In this document: positions 1 through 4,640 of the stretch, in pieces
Layout: every line of letters starts with the position of its first letter
Numbering within the stretch: the first letter of the stretch is position 1
Origin: CAZNVG01 sp964576475
GTDB lineage: Bacteria > Patescibacteriota > Saccharimonadia > Saccharimonadales > CAZNVG01
Direction of reading: 5' to 3'
Assembly (NCBI GenBank): GCA_964576475.1
Contig: CAZNVG010000060.1
Coordinates: forward strand, 1 to 5,938
DNA: 5,938 nt
Translations under genes and position numbers: made by a program
The notes under the pieces: model-generated
Databases searched by the model: none
Seen by the model: only the letters and a program-made list of their open reading frames with translations
What the model was told of the DNA's origin: nothing

Positions 1-45
1 CCAAAAGTGTCAAGGTGGAGACTTGTACTACCTTGATGCTTTTGG
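1..45 (+). other. Perfect wobble-paired RNA hairpin (5' part of R1 element)
   Basis: Bases 1-18 (CCAAAAGTGTCAAGGTGG) pair with 28-45 (CTACCTTGATGCTTTTGG) around a 9-base loop at 19-27. All 18 positions pair if read as + strand RNA, three of them as G-U wobbles. On the minus strand those three would be A-C mismatches, so the structure favours a + strand RNA. The stem begins at the window edge and may extend further upstream. It is not followed by a T-run, so it is not a standard intrinsic terminator, although it could close an upstream transcript. The 3' arm is also the start of the repeat shared with 1211-1258 and 3198-3245. Function unknown. Confidence 0.6.
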
Positions 46-84
46 TTCACCCGTATAATGAGAGAGACAGAGGAAGAAAGTCTG
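27..84 (+). repeat. R1: diverged copy of repeated upstream element
   Basis: Starts ACTACCTTGAT exactly as R2 (1211) and R3 (3198) do. After a diverged middle it regains similarity around CGTA..A.TGAGA and again at GGAA..GAAAGTCT. It lies 13-70 bases before the preferred ATG of the HNH gene. Read from an ATG at 36 it encodes a 17-residue peptide (MLLVHPYNERDRGRKSV) that ends in TAA at 87-89; this resembles the reading of R3 only loosely. R1 is much less similar to R2 and R3 than they are to each other, so it is either an older copy or one held only by structure. Confidence 0.5.
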
Positions 85-90
85 TATAAT
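85..90 (+). promoter_or_regulatory. -10 box for leaderless HNH gene
   Basis: TATAAT, a perfect consensus hexamer, is followed by exactly six bases and then ATG at 97. This would place transcription initiation at the A of the start codon. The same hexamer-N6-ATG spacing occurs at 1294, 3288 and (minus strand) 5899. No good -35 hexamer is visible at the usual distance. Confidence 0.55.
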
Positions 91-96
91 ATGCTC

Positions 97-765
97 ATGG
101 ATATACCTACGTGGGCATGGGCTTTGGGCTTTATGGCATTGATGGCTTTATACGAACACGTTTCTGAAAAACGAAGTAATTCAGGTGGGGTTAAAAATAC
201 GGAAACCGATAATTCTGAAAATCTGCGTGCCGTTATTAAGCCCACATCAGACACATCAAGTTCTACCGTCATTATGCGCAATTCGTGGGACGGGGAAATA
301 ACCGGGAAGACAATTACACGAGGTAGCTCGTGGGACATTCTGAGAAAAAAAGTAATCAAACGCGACAATCATCGGTGTACTAACTGTGGTAGAACTTCGA
401 ATCTAACGGTTGATCATAAGGTGCCACTTAGCTTGGGTGGTTCAAATATAATCTCGAATCTAACAACACTGTGTAAAGACTGTCATGAACATAAGGATCA
501 GCGAAGAATTTTCGATAAGGCGTTTGATGCGCAAGACAACTATGGTGAAGACTACAGAGTGACGAAGAAAGTGGAGATACTATCTAAAGCTATTAACTCC
601 GGAACAAGAGTGAAGATTGCATATACAGATTACAAAGGCAGAAAATCTGAACGAACTATTTCTCCAAAACGACTAGCAAAAGATAAAGGTCGGATATATT
701 GCATTTCATACTGTTACTTACGGCAGGACGGGCGAACATTTAGATTATCGCGAATCGAGCTCTGA
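97..765 (+). CDS. Membrane-anchored HNH nuclease with C-terminal WYL-like domain
   Basis: 222 aa from ATG 97. I prefer 97 to ATG 58 or 91 because TATAAT sits six bases before it and the 58 start would lie inside the R1 repeat. Residues 6-19 (WAWALGFMALMALY) form one short hydrophobic helix, a probable N-terminal anchor, followed by a polar linker to about residue 75. Residues 78-133 are a classical HNH fold: zinc pairs C94/C97 and C126/C129, catalytic DH at 106-107, then N121 and H130 in the usual DHxxPLSxGG...NL..LCxxCHxxK frame. Residues 160-222 resemble a short WYL module: xxxAYTDYKGRxSERTISP, then YCISYCYLR and a final RTFRLSRIEL. WYL modules are known as ligand-sensing regulators of defence and DNA-damage systems. 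Nuclease chemistry is likely; the biological target is unknown. No methyltransferase or immunity partner is adjacent. The gene converges on the one ending at 797. Confidence 0.8.
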   Translation: MDIPTWAWALGFMALMALYEHVSEKRSNSGGVKNTETDNSENLRAVIKPTSDTSSSTVIMRNSWDGEITGKTITRGSSWDILRKKVIKRDNHRCTNCGRTSNLTVDHKVPLSLGGSNIISNLTTLCKDCHEHKDQRRIFDKAFDAQDNYGEDYRVTKKVEILSKAINSGTRVKIAYTDYKGRKSERTISPKRLAKDKGRIYCISYCYLRQDGRTFRLSRIEL

Positions 766-789
766 GCCTTTTTACGTCTTGCTCAGGAC

Positions 790-808
790 AATCAGGCTAC
801 ACCTGATT
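790..808. terminator. Possible bidirectional hairpin between convergent genes
   Basis: AATCAGG (790-796) and CCTGATT (802-808) form a perfect 7-bp stem with a 5-base loop. It lies 25 bases past the HNH stop and overlaps the stop codon of the convergent small gene. The flanks are A/T-mixed rather than a clear T-run, so intrinsic termination is only a guess. Confidence 0.3.
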
Positions 809-1084
809 ATTATCAGCTATCTCGTACCAGTCGACTCGACCGAGTGCAGTGCTGAGCAGATCCCCGTTCATGCCAATGCTTTCATCGACATCGAGAACAA
901 ACCTCACATAGCTTTCAAGCTCTTCGGCTTGTTCGGCGACAGTATCAAAGTTCTTGATAATTTCGCATAACTGATGGTAGTAGCACTCCTCATTTGTCAT
1001 CCACAGATTCACCATCCATGTCTCCCGATTACTCCACCCGTTGTAGGTAGATTTAACTTTGTACTGTTCTGATACGCTATGCAT
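797..1084 (-). CDS. Small phage/plasmid-type protein with NGWSNRETW motif
   Basis: 95 aa from the ATG at 1084-1082. The frame is open further upstream, but this start has a near-perfect Shine-Dalgarno, AAAGGAGG (1096-1089), four bases before the ATG, so the longer version is unlikely. Residues 14-28 carry YNGWSNRETWMVNLW, a signature I associate with small uncharacterised proteins of phages, plasmids and integrative elements (I believe DUF7249; a profile search would confirm). The rest is acidic and probably helical (residues 34-66), ending VDWYEIADNNQV, which also fits that family. No catalytic residues, signal peptide or membrane segment are visible. Its strong SD contrasts with the leaderless-looking neighbours, and together with the family this suggests an acquired accessory gene. 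Function unknown. Confidence 0.75.
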   Translation of the reverse strand: MHSVSEQYKVKSTYNGWSNRETWMVNLWMTNEECYYHQLCEIIKNFDTVAEQAEELESYVRFVLDVDESIGMNGDLLSTALGRVDWYEIADNNQV

Positions 1085-1088
1085 ATAG

Positions 1089-1096
1089 CCTCCTTT
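1089..1096 (-). promoter_or_regulatory. Strong Shine-Dalgarno fixing the start at 1084
   Basis: Minus strand AAAGGAGG followed by CTAT and ATG. It decides between the ATG at 1084 and an upstream in-frame ATG at 1147. It is one of only two clear SDs in the window. Confidence 0.75.
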
Positions 1097-1135
1097 ACTT
1101 TTTAGTAACGTAAGACAAAACACGGTACCGCACGG

Positions 1136-1228
1136 CAAAGCTGTCAAGGCTGGAGATTCGCCTTAAGATATTCAATTAAAAAGAAAACAAGCAGTATCTT
1201 AGGGAGGAATACTACCTTGATAGGTTTG
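1136..1228 (+). other. Two-tier RNA hairpin of R2 element
   Basis: Outer stem: CAAAGCTGTCAAGG (1136-1149) pairs with CCTTGATAGGTTTG (1215-1228), 13 of 14 positions, with one G-U wobble and one G-G mismatch. Inner stem: CCTTAAGATATT (1161-1172) pairs with AGTATCTTAGGG (1193-1204), 12 of 12 with two wobbles, around a 20-base A-rich loop. All wobbles favour + strand RNA. The outer arm matches the R1 hairpin (TGTCAAGG-TGGAGA against TGTCAAGGCTGGAGA). Relative to R1, the inner hairpin looks like an insertion of about 50 bases between GGAGAYTYG and TACTACC. It lies upstream of the dehydrogenase gene. Class unknown; it does not match any riboswitch consensus I can recall. Confidence 0.6.
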
Positions 1229-1258
1229 TTCGGCACGTAAACTGAGAAGGTTACGGAA
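1211..1258 (+). repeat. R2: repeated element, direct repeat of 3198-3245
   Basis: 48 bases identical to R3 at 45 positions, differing at 1234, 1240 and 1249. Read from TTG at 1217 it gives MIGLFGT, a TAA stop, then TEKVTERKV, against MIGLFGTYTEKVTEEKV from R3. All three differences fall at third codon positions, one creating the stop. A GGGAGG lies nine bases before this TTG, so a 7-residue leader peptide is conceivable. It sits 48 bases before the dehydrogenase ATG. It is either a regulatory element or a decayed copy of the 5' end of the zinc-ribbon gene. Confidence 0.75.
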
Positions 1259-1293
1259 AGGAAAGTCTCACTATACACACAAGGTAAACAAGT

Positions 1294-1299
1294 TATACT
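1294..1299 (+). promoter_or_regulatory. -10 box for leaderless dehydrogenase operon
   Basis: TATACT, one mismatch from consensus, followed by exactly six bases and ATG 1306. No SD precedes this ATG, which agrees with leaderless initiation. No convincing -35 hexamer is present. Confidence 0.5.
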
Positions 1300-1305
1300 A
1301 TATAC

Positions 1306-2316
1306 ATGAAAATTTCTACCCAAGACTTAACGAACCAAGTAAACGAATACCTCACACTTAATGGACTTAACGCTGATGATGCAGCTACCCTCGCCCAGCT
1401 AGTGGTCGACCAGCAAATAATTGGCAACCAGTTTAGTGCGGTCGGTGAACTTCCAGGAAAGTACAGTAGACTATTCGCAAACAATGAGTCGACTCCTGAA
1501 GAAATTGTCATGGAAAAGAACGCAGCCAAGCTAATAAAAGGCAACGGTAGACTCGCCCCAATCATCACAGCTCAACACCTGGATGAGTCGATCGATAGAG
1601 CCAAGCAACAAGGTATCTATGCATTTGGCATTTATGACAGCACCTACAACGACTTCTTTGAAGTGTTTTGCCGCAGAGTAGCAGCTCAAGATTGTATCGC
1701 TATCATAGTAGAAAATGGTGGCCCGCAAGGTGTTGTACCGTTTGGTGGTCGTAAAGATATCACTGGCACCAACCCAATTGCCTACGGAATCCCAACAAAT
1801 GAATATCCTATCGTCTTTGATGCGGCAACTGCCATGCATGCCTATGGTCGAATTCGACAAGCAAAAGAGGCTGGAGAGAAATTACCAGACAATGCCTATG
1901 TTGATCAGAATGGAGATATAACAACTGATCCAGAAGTTGCATACGCTGTGCTTCCGTTCGGTGGTTTCAAGGGCTACGCAATTAACTTACTAATTGATGT
2001 ACTAAGCGGAAGCCTGGTACGAGGACGAAGTGGCCTCGATCAGCCAACGGATTCTCAGGCATACATTGGTACGTTCTTCATCATCATTGATCCAGCAAGT
2101 TTCGGCGAGTTATCTGACTTTAAAGAATCGACTACGAAGCTAGTCAAGGACATACTGGCCGTACCACCGGTTGACCCAGCCAAGCCTGTCAAAGTTCCTG
2201 GAATAAGAGGCGCCGAGAATATTGCTAAAGCTGAAGCAGACGGCTCGGTTGAAATTGAAGACGAAGATTGGCAAAACTTCACCAAAGCACTTAGCGAGCT
2301 AAAAAATGCCAAGTAA
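1306..2316 (+). CDS. Divergent Ldh2/malate-lactate dehydrogenase-family protein
   Basis: 336 aa, full length for the Ldh2 family (NAD(P)H-dependent 2-oxoacid reductases such as AllD, sulfolactate dehydrogenase and DpkA). Family landmarks are clear: VPFGGRKDITGTNPIAYGIP (144-163), IVFDAATAMHAYGRI (169-183), KLPDNAYVDQNG (192-203), TDP (207-209), LPFGGFKGYAINLLIDVLSG (216-235), and C-terminal PGIRGAEN (298-305). Two otherwise conserved histidines look absent. The N-terminal SHG position reads F43-S44-A45 after IIG, and the later SNHxG position reads S112-T113-Y114-N115. Those residues take part in proton transfer and substrate binding in characterised members, so the usual reaction is doubtful. 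The protein may use another substrate or have lost catalysis. The reading frame is intact, so it is not a pseudogene. It overlaps the next gene by 11 bases, implying one transcript. Confidence 0.85.
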   Translation: MKISTQDLTNQVNEYLTLNGLNADDAATLAQLVVDQQIIGNQFSAVGELPGKYSRLFANNESTPEEIVMEKNAAKLIKGNGRLAPIITAQHLDESIDRAKQQGIYAFGIYDSTYNDFFEVFCRRVAAQDCIAIIVENGGPQGVVPFGGRKDITGTNPIAYGIPTNEYPIVFDAATAMHAYGRIRQAKEAGEKLPDNAYVDQNGDITTDPEVAYAVLPFGGFKGYAINLLIDVLSGSLVRGRSGLDQPTDSQAYIGTFFIIIDPASFGELSDFKESTTKLVKDILAVPPVDPAKPVKVPGIRGAENIAKAEADGSVEIEDEDWQNFTKALSELKNAK

Positions 2317-3193
2317 AGAGCTCGGCAAGGAGCAACTTGGTCAGCTTTTTCATCAACATTCAGATACGGAAATTGTAGAAGCGCATCGTAATGAGGCGGC
2401 ATTTGCAAACGATGTTTATGAGCTAGCAGATGCGAATGGAGATAAGTATGTCCTACGTGTACTTAGGCTCCAAGTTCCAGAAACAGTCGCCATGGAAGCT
2501 GACCTTCAGGATAGATTACGAGCAAATGGTGTGAATACTCCACACTATATAAAACTTGCCAATGATAGCTATGTAGGCGAAGCTGATGGCTTACGTTTTA
2601 CGCTGAGTCAATTCATAGAAGGAAAGGTGCCTCAGGCTGCCAGTCCTCAGCTCATCAAAAGCTTCGGTGCGATTACAGCCCGTATGCACGAAGCGTGGGA
2701 AGGTGCTGAAATACCACGAAGTAAAATGCAGTGGCTTCATCCTGAAAACGCCGAAAAAGACCTCGCAGAGTATGAAGGTGAGTATTGGGCAAGGTTGAAT
2801 CGTCTTGTTGGCGTGAAGGATGAACTTTTCAAGCTTGGTTTACCTGAAGCTGTTATTCATGGTGACCTGTGGCTTGGTAATGTATTTGCTGACGGTGATG
2901 AGGTTACTGCAGTGTTTGATCTCGAAACTGCACAGAATGGCATTCGACTCTTAGACCTTGGTCGTACATATGCATCTATGAAACTACAAACAGAGTTACC
3001 GGCGGATGAAATCATCAAGCAGTTATTCGAGGGTTATGACAGTACCGCTCAGAAGAAACTCACCCAGGCGGAAAAAGATAACTTTGGTCTTGTTATTGCA
3101 TATGTATCTGGCGTGTGTGCGATATGGCACGCCGCACAAGGCACTGAGTATACCGTACCCTATTTAACTTTTGGCGAAGAATTTCTGAGTTAG
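2306..3193 (+). CDS. APH-family small-molecule kinase (homoserine kinase II-like)
   Basis: 295 aa, a typical length for the aminoglycoside phosphotransferase/choline kinase/ThrB2 superfamily. The N-lobe has RNEAAFANDVYEL (28-40) as the nucleotide loop region and YVLRVLR (48-54), with Arg51 where many relatives have the ATP-binding Lys. The C-lobe has Brenner's motif HGDLWLGN (185-192), with catalytic D187 and N192, and the metal-binding aspartate in VFDLE (D205), followed by LLDLGRTY (215-222). Phosphorylation of a small hydroxyl compound is expected; the substrate cannot be read from sequence, and antibiotic resistance should not be assumed. The start codon lies inside the preceding dehydrogenase gene, so translational coupling is likely and the two may act on one metabolite. 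The stop is only four bases before R3. Confidence 0.85.
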   Translation: MPSKELGKEQLGQLFHQHSDTEIVEAHRNEAAFANDVYELADANGDKYVLRVLRLQVPETVAMEADLQDRLRANGVNTPHYIKLANDSYVGEADGLRFTLSQFIEGKVPQAASPQLIKSFGAITARMHEAWEGAEIPRSKMQWLHPENAEKDLAEYEGEYWARLNRLVGVKDELFKLGLPEAVIHGDLWLGNVFADGDEVTAVFDLETAQNGIRLLDLGRTYASMKLQTELPADEIIKQLFEGYDSTAQKKLTQAEKDNFGLVIAYVSGVCAIWHAAQGTEYTVPYLTFGEEFLS

Positions 3194-3197
3194 CAAC

Positions 3198-3245
3198 ACT
3201 ACCTTGATAGGTTTGTTCGGTACGTACACTGAGAAAGTTACGGAA
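3198..3245 (+). repeat. R3: repeated element before the zinc-ribbon gene
   Basis: ACTACCTTGATAGG...GTTACGGAA, 45/48 identical to R2 and starting four bases after the phosphotransferase stop. The matching upstream hairpin arm of R1 and R2 is missing: only a weak CAAGG at 3137-3141, inside the phosphotransferase gene, could pair. The frame from TTG 3204 is open into the zinc-ribbon gene, so this copy could encode its extreme N-terminus, MIGLFGTYTEKVTEEKV. R2 and R3 together bracket the dehydrogenase-phosphotransferase pair. Confidence 0.75.
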
Positions 3246-3287
3246 GAAAAAGTTCCACCATTTACCGATGAGCTTGCCAAGAGGGTT

Positions 3288-3293
3288 TATCAT
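3288..3293 (+). promoter_or_regulatory. -10 box for leaderless zinc-ribbon gene
   Basis: TATCAT, one mismatch from consensus, with exactly six bases to ATG 3300. It supports 3300 rather than TTG 3204 as the start. On its own it would be weak; its value is the same spacing at three other genes. Confidence 0.4.
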
Positions 3294-3299
3294 AGAGAT

Positions 3300-4433
3300 A
3301 TGTACAAACACCTCAAAGAGCGCCAGTACTACGAAGATATCTATGACAAGATGACCATTGAAGATGCTCGCAGAGGCATGAAGTCCTACGACAAGTTCTA
3401 CATTCAGTTCGAGAAAAAACTGCTTAAAGACGACACCATCGATCGTCCTGGCAATGCACTAATCCTGAACCTTTTCTATATGAATTCCATTGGTAACAAT
3501 CTGATTCGGCGATACAAGAATCGGGAAAAACACATCTCAGACTGGATGAATCGGGATGAAGAAAAAGACGAAACAATTTCCAATGCTCGCCTAAAAGTAG
3601 AACCCTATTGTCACCACTGCGGCAAAAAAGGACTTCGCATTAAAGACAAGTCTCTTATGCCCCGTAAGTTCGACAGATTTGATGAAGACTCAGACGAAGT
3701 TCTCTTTATGCTTTCGTGCCCCCACTGCAAGAAAAATAGCGCCTTCTGGGAAGACGGTACCGCCTGGAAGCCAAAGCCAACACTCTGCACCAAATGCAAT
3801 TCTGAAATGACGCATAAATCAACGAAGACTAAGAAGTATCTGACCACATCATACTCTTGCACTGAGTGTGACCACACCTTCTCGGACAAGATGGAGCTCG
3901 GAAGCAAGGTTGAAAAAGCAGATCCAGATTTCGAAAAAGACAGGATCAAATACTGTCTCGTCGACAAAGAATTTCGGGATAAACTATTCGAAATTCAAAT
4001 CGGACTCGAACGATTAGCGCAGCATGGCAAAGAAATGAAAGAAAAAGAAGATAACAAGCATGTATACGATGCGATCAAGGAACTGGAGAAACCAAAGATT
4101 GCAGAACTGATCCCACTGCTCACCCCCAGCCTAGAAAAAGCCGGGTACATTGAACTCCGTCTCGACCAGCCAGAAATAGGCAAAGACGTGTACCTTGGGT
4201 TCAGTTGCCTAGATAGCAAATCTGATCGCGATGATTATGACAGCAAGCGAACACTTAAGAAGCGCGTAGATGCTGCACTCAAAGATACCAATTGGCGCTT
4301 GATGAGCGATGGCATATCATACAGACTCGGCTACCTAAGCGGTAGACTGCGAGCGTATGAGCGAGAAGAAGATTTAATGAATTTAGTAACAAAAAGAAAG
4401 CTCAATAACAGCGATAAAACAAAGAACATTTAG
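3300..4433 (+). CDS. Uncharacterised protein with two zinc ribbons
   Basis: 377 aa from ATG 3300. A TTG start at 3204 would give 409 aa with the R3-encoded N-terminus. I favour 3300 because of the -10 box six bases before it, but the similarity between the R2 and R3 translations argues for 3204. Residues 1-100 are charged and helical. The centre has four CxxC knuckles forming two probable zinc ribbons: C104/C107 with C140/C143, and C163/C166 with C187/C190. Residues 205-265 are helical and Lys/Glu-rich, possibly coiled coil. The C-terminal 100 residues include YIELRLDQPEIGKDVYLGF (283-301) and a tyrosine/arginine-rich helix (341-356). No membrane segment, nuclease or transposase motif is seen. 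I do not recognise the family. Paired zinc ribbons suggest binding to nucleic acid or to a protein complex, which is inference. Its stop codon touches the inverted repeat at 4433. Confidence 0.75.
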   Translation: MYKHLKERQYYEDIYDKMTIEDARRGMKSYDKFYIQFEKKLLKDDTIDRPGNALILNLFYMNSIGNNLIRRYKNREKHISDWMNRDEEKDETISNARLKVEPYCHHCGKKGLRIKDKSLMPRKFDRFDEDSDEVLFMLSCPHCKKNSAFWEDGTAWKPKPTLCTKCNSEMTHKSTKTKKYLTTSYSCTECDHTFSDKMELGSKVEKADPDFEKDRIKYCLVDKEFRDKLFEIQIGLERLAQHGKEMKEKEDNKHVYDAIKELEKPKIAELIPLLTPSLEKAGYIELRLDQPEIGKDVYLGFSCLDSKSDRDDYDSKRTLKKRVDAALKDTNWRLMSDGISYRLGYLSGRLRAYEREEDLMNLVTKRKLNNSDKTKNI

Positions 4434-4456
4434 TAGTAACCTTAAATGTCGGCAGG
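4433..4456 (-). repeat. 3' arm of end-to-end stem around the DUF1508 unit
   Basis: Complementary to 4785-4808. On the minus strand RNA, 23 of 24 positions pair: 20 Watson-Crick, three G-U (partners of 4801, 4800 and 4787) and one C-U mismatch. The core on the + strand is TTAAATGTCGGC. Beyond the arm the minus strand reads UAAAUGUUCUUUGUUUU, which is U-rich enough that the stem might also end transcription. Its outer edge coincides with the last base of the zinc-ribbon gene. Confidence 0.7.
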
Positions 4457-4466
4457 TTTTAACGCG

Positions 4467-4640
4467 CTAGATTATCACTGCGTAAGCAGCAATTTCTCTA
4501 ACGCGAGCGGCTGATCGTTCAGCGCTGTATTTTGTGGTATAGCCTTCGCTTGTAGCGACAGCCTCGTGGTTCGCTCCGTAAAGCGTCCAACGCCACTCAC
4601 CAGCACGATCTTGGAATATTTTGAAATATGGATTTCGCAT
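4467..4640 (-). CDS. Small DUF1508 (YegP-like) domain protein
   Basis: 57 aa, a complete gene from ATG 4640-4638 to TAG 4469-4467, easily missed because of its size. The sequence begins MRNPYFKIFQDRAGEWRWTL; the DRAGEWRW block and the later N-x5-SEGY, A and RV positions fit the DUF1508 pattern F.v..D..GeWRWrL...N..iiA.SeGY....A...V. One copy of the fold is present, whereas E. coli YegP has two tandem copies. The start is fixed by the SD GAGGAGGT (4654-4647), six bases before the ATG. No catalytic residues are known in this family and its role is unclear. The gene lies wholly inside a predicted self-closing RNA and has a leader of about 168 bases, so it is probably regulated after transcription. 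It is convergent with the zinc-ribbon gene. Confidence 0.85.
   Translation of the reverse strand: MRNPYFKIFQDRAGEWRWTLYGANHEAVATSEGYTTKYSAERSAARVREIAAYAVII

Noticed and set aside
58..96. ATG 58 as start of the HNH protein
   Set aside because: It would put coding sequence across the R1 repeat and overlap a TATAAT. ATG 97 has the -10 box at the spacing shared with three other genes.
1085..1147. Longer N-terminus of the NGWSNRETW protein
   Set aside because: The added residues precede a strong SD at 1096-1089, have no visible SD of their own, and are not needed for the conserved motif.
1217..1222. TTGATA in the repeats, or TTGACA on the opposite strand of the arms, as -35 boxes
   Set aside because: No -10 hexamer lies 16-18 bases downstream of either in R2. 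The sequences are better explained as hairpin arms.
1136..1228. T-box or other known riboswitch upstream of the dehydrogenase
   Set aside because: AAGGYTGGAGA only loosely resembles the T-box AGGGTGGNACCGCG. No specifier loop or terminator is present, and no other riboswitch consensus fits.
1211..1235. Fragment of a 23S rRNA 3' end (shared TTGATAGG)
   Set aside because: Only a short universal octamer matches. The downstream helices expected in 23S are not formed, and the head pairs with its own upstream arm instead.
1245..1275. RNase P RNA-like string (GGAAAGGAAAGTCTCA resembling GAGGAAAGTCCGGGC)
   Set aside because: Only the purine-rich run matches. The complementary 3' core and P4 partner are absent, and the region ends at a start codon within 60 bases.
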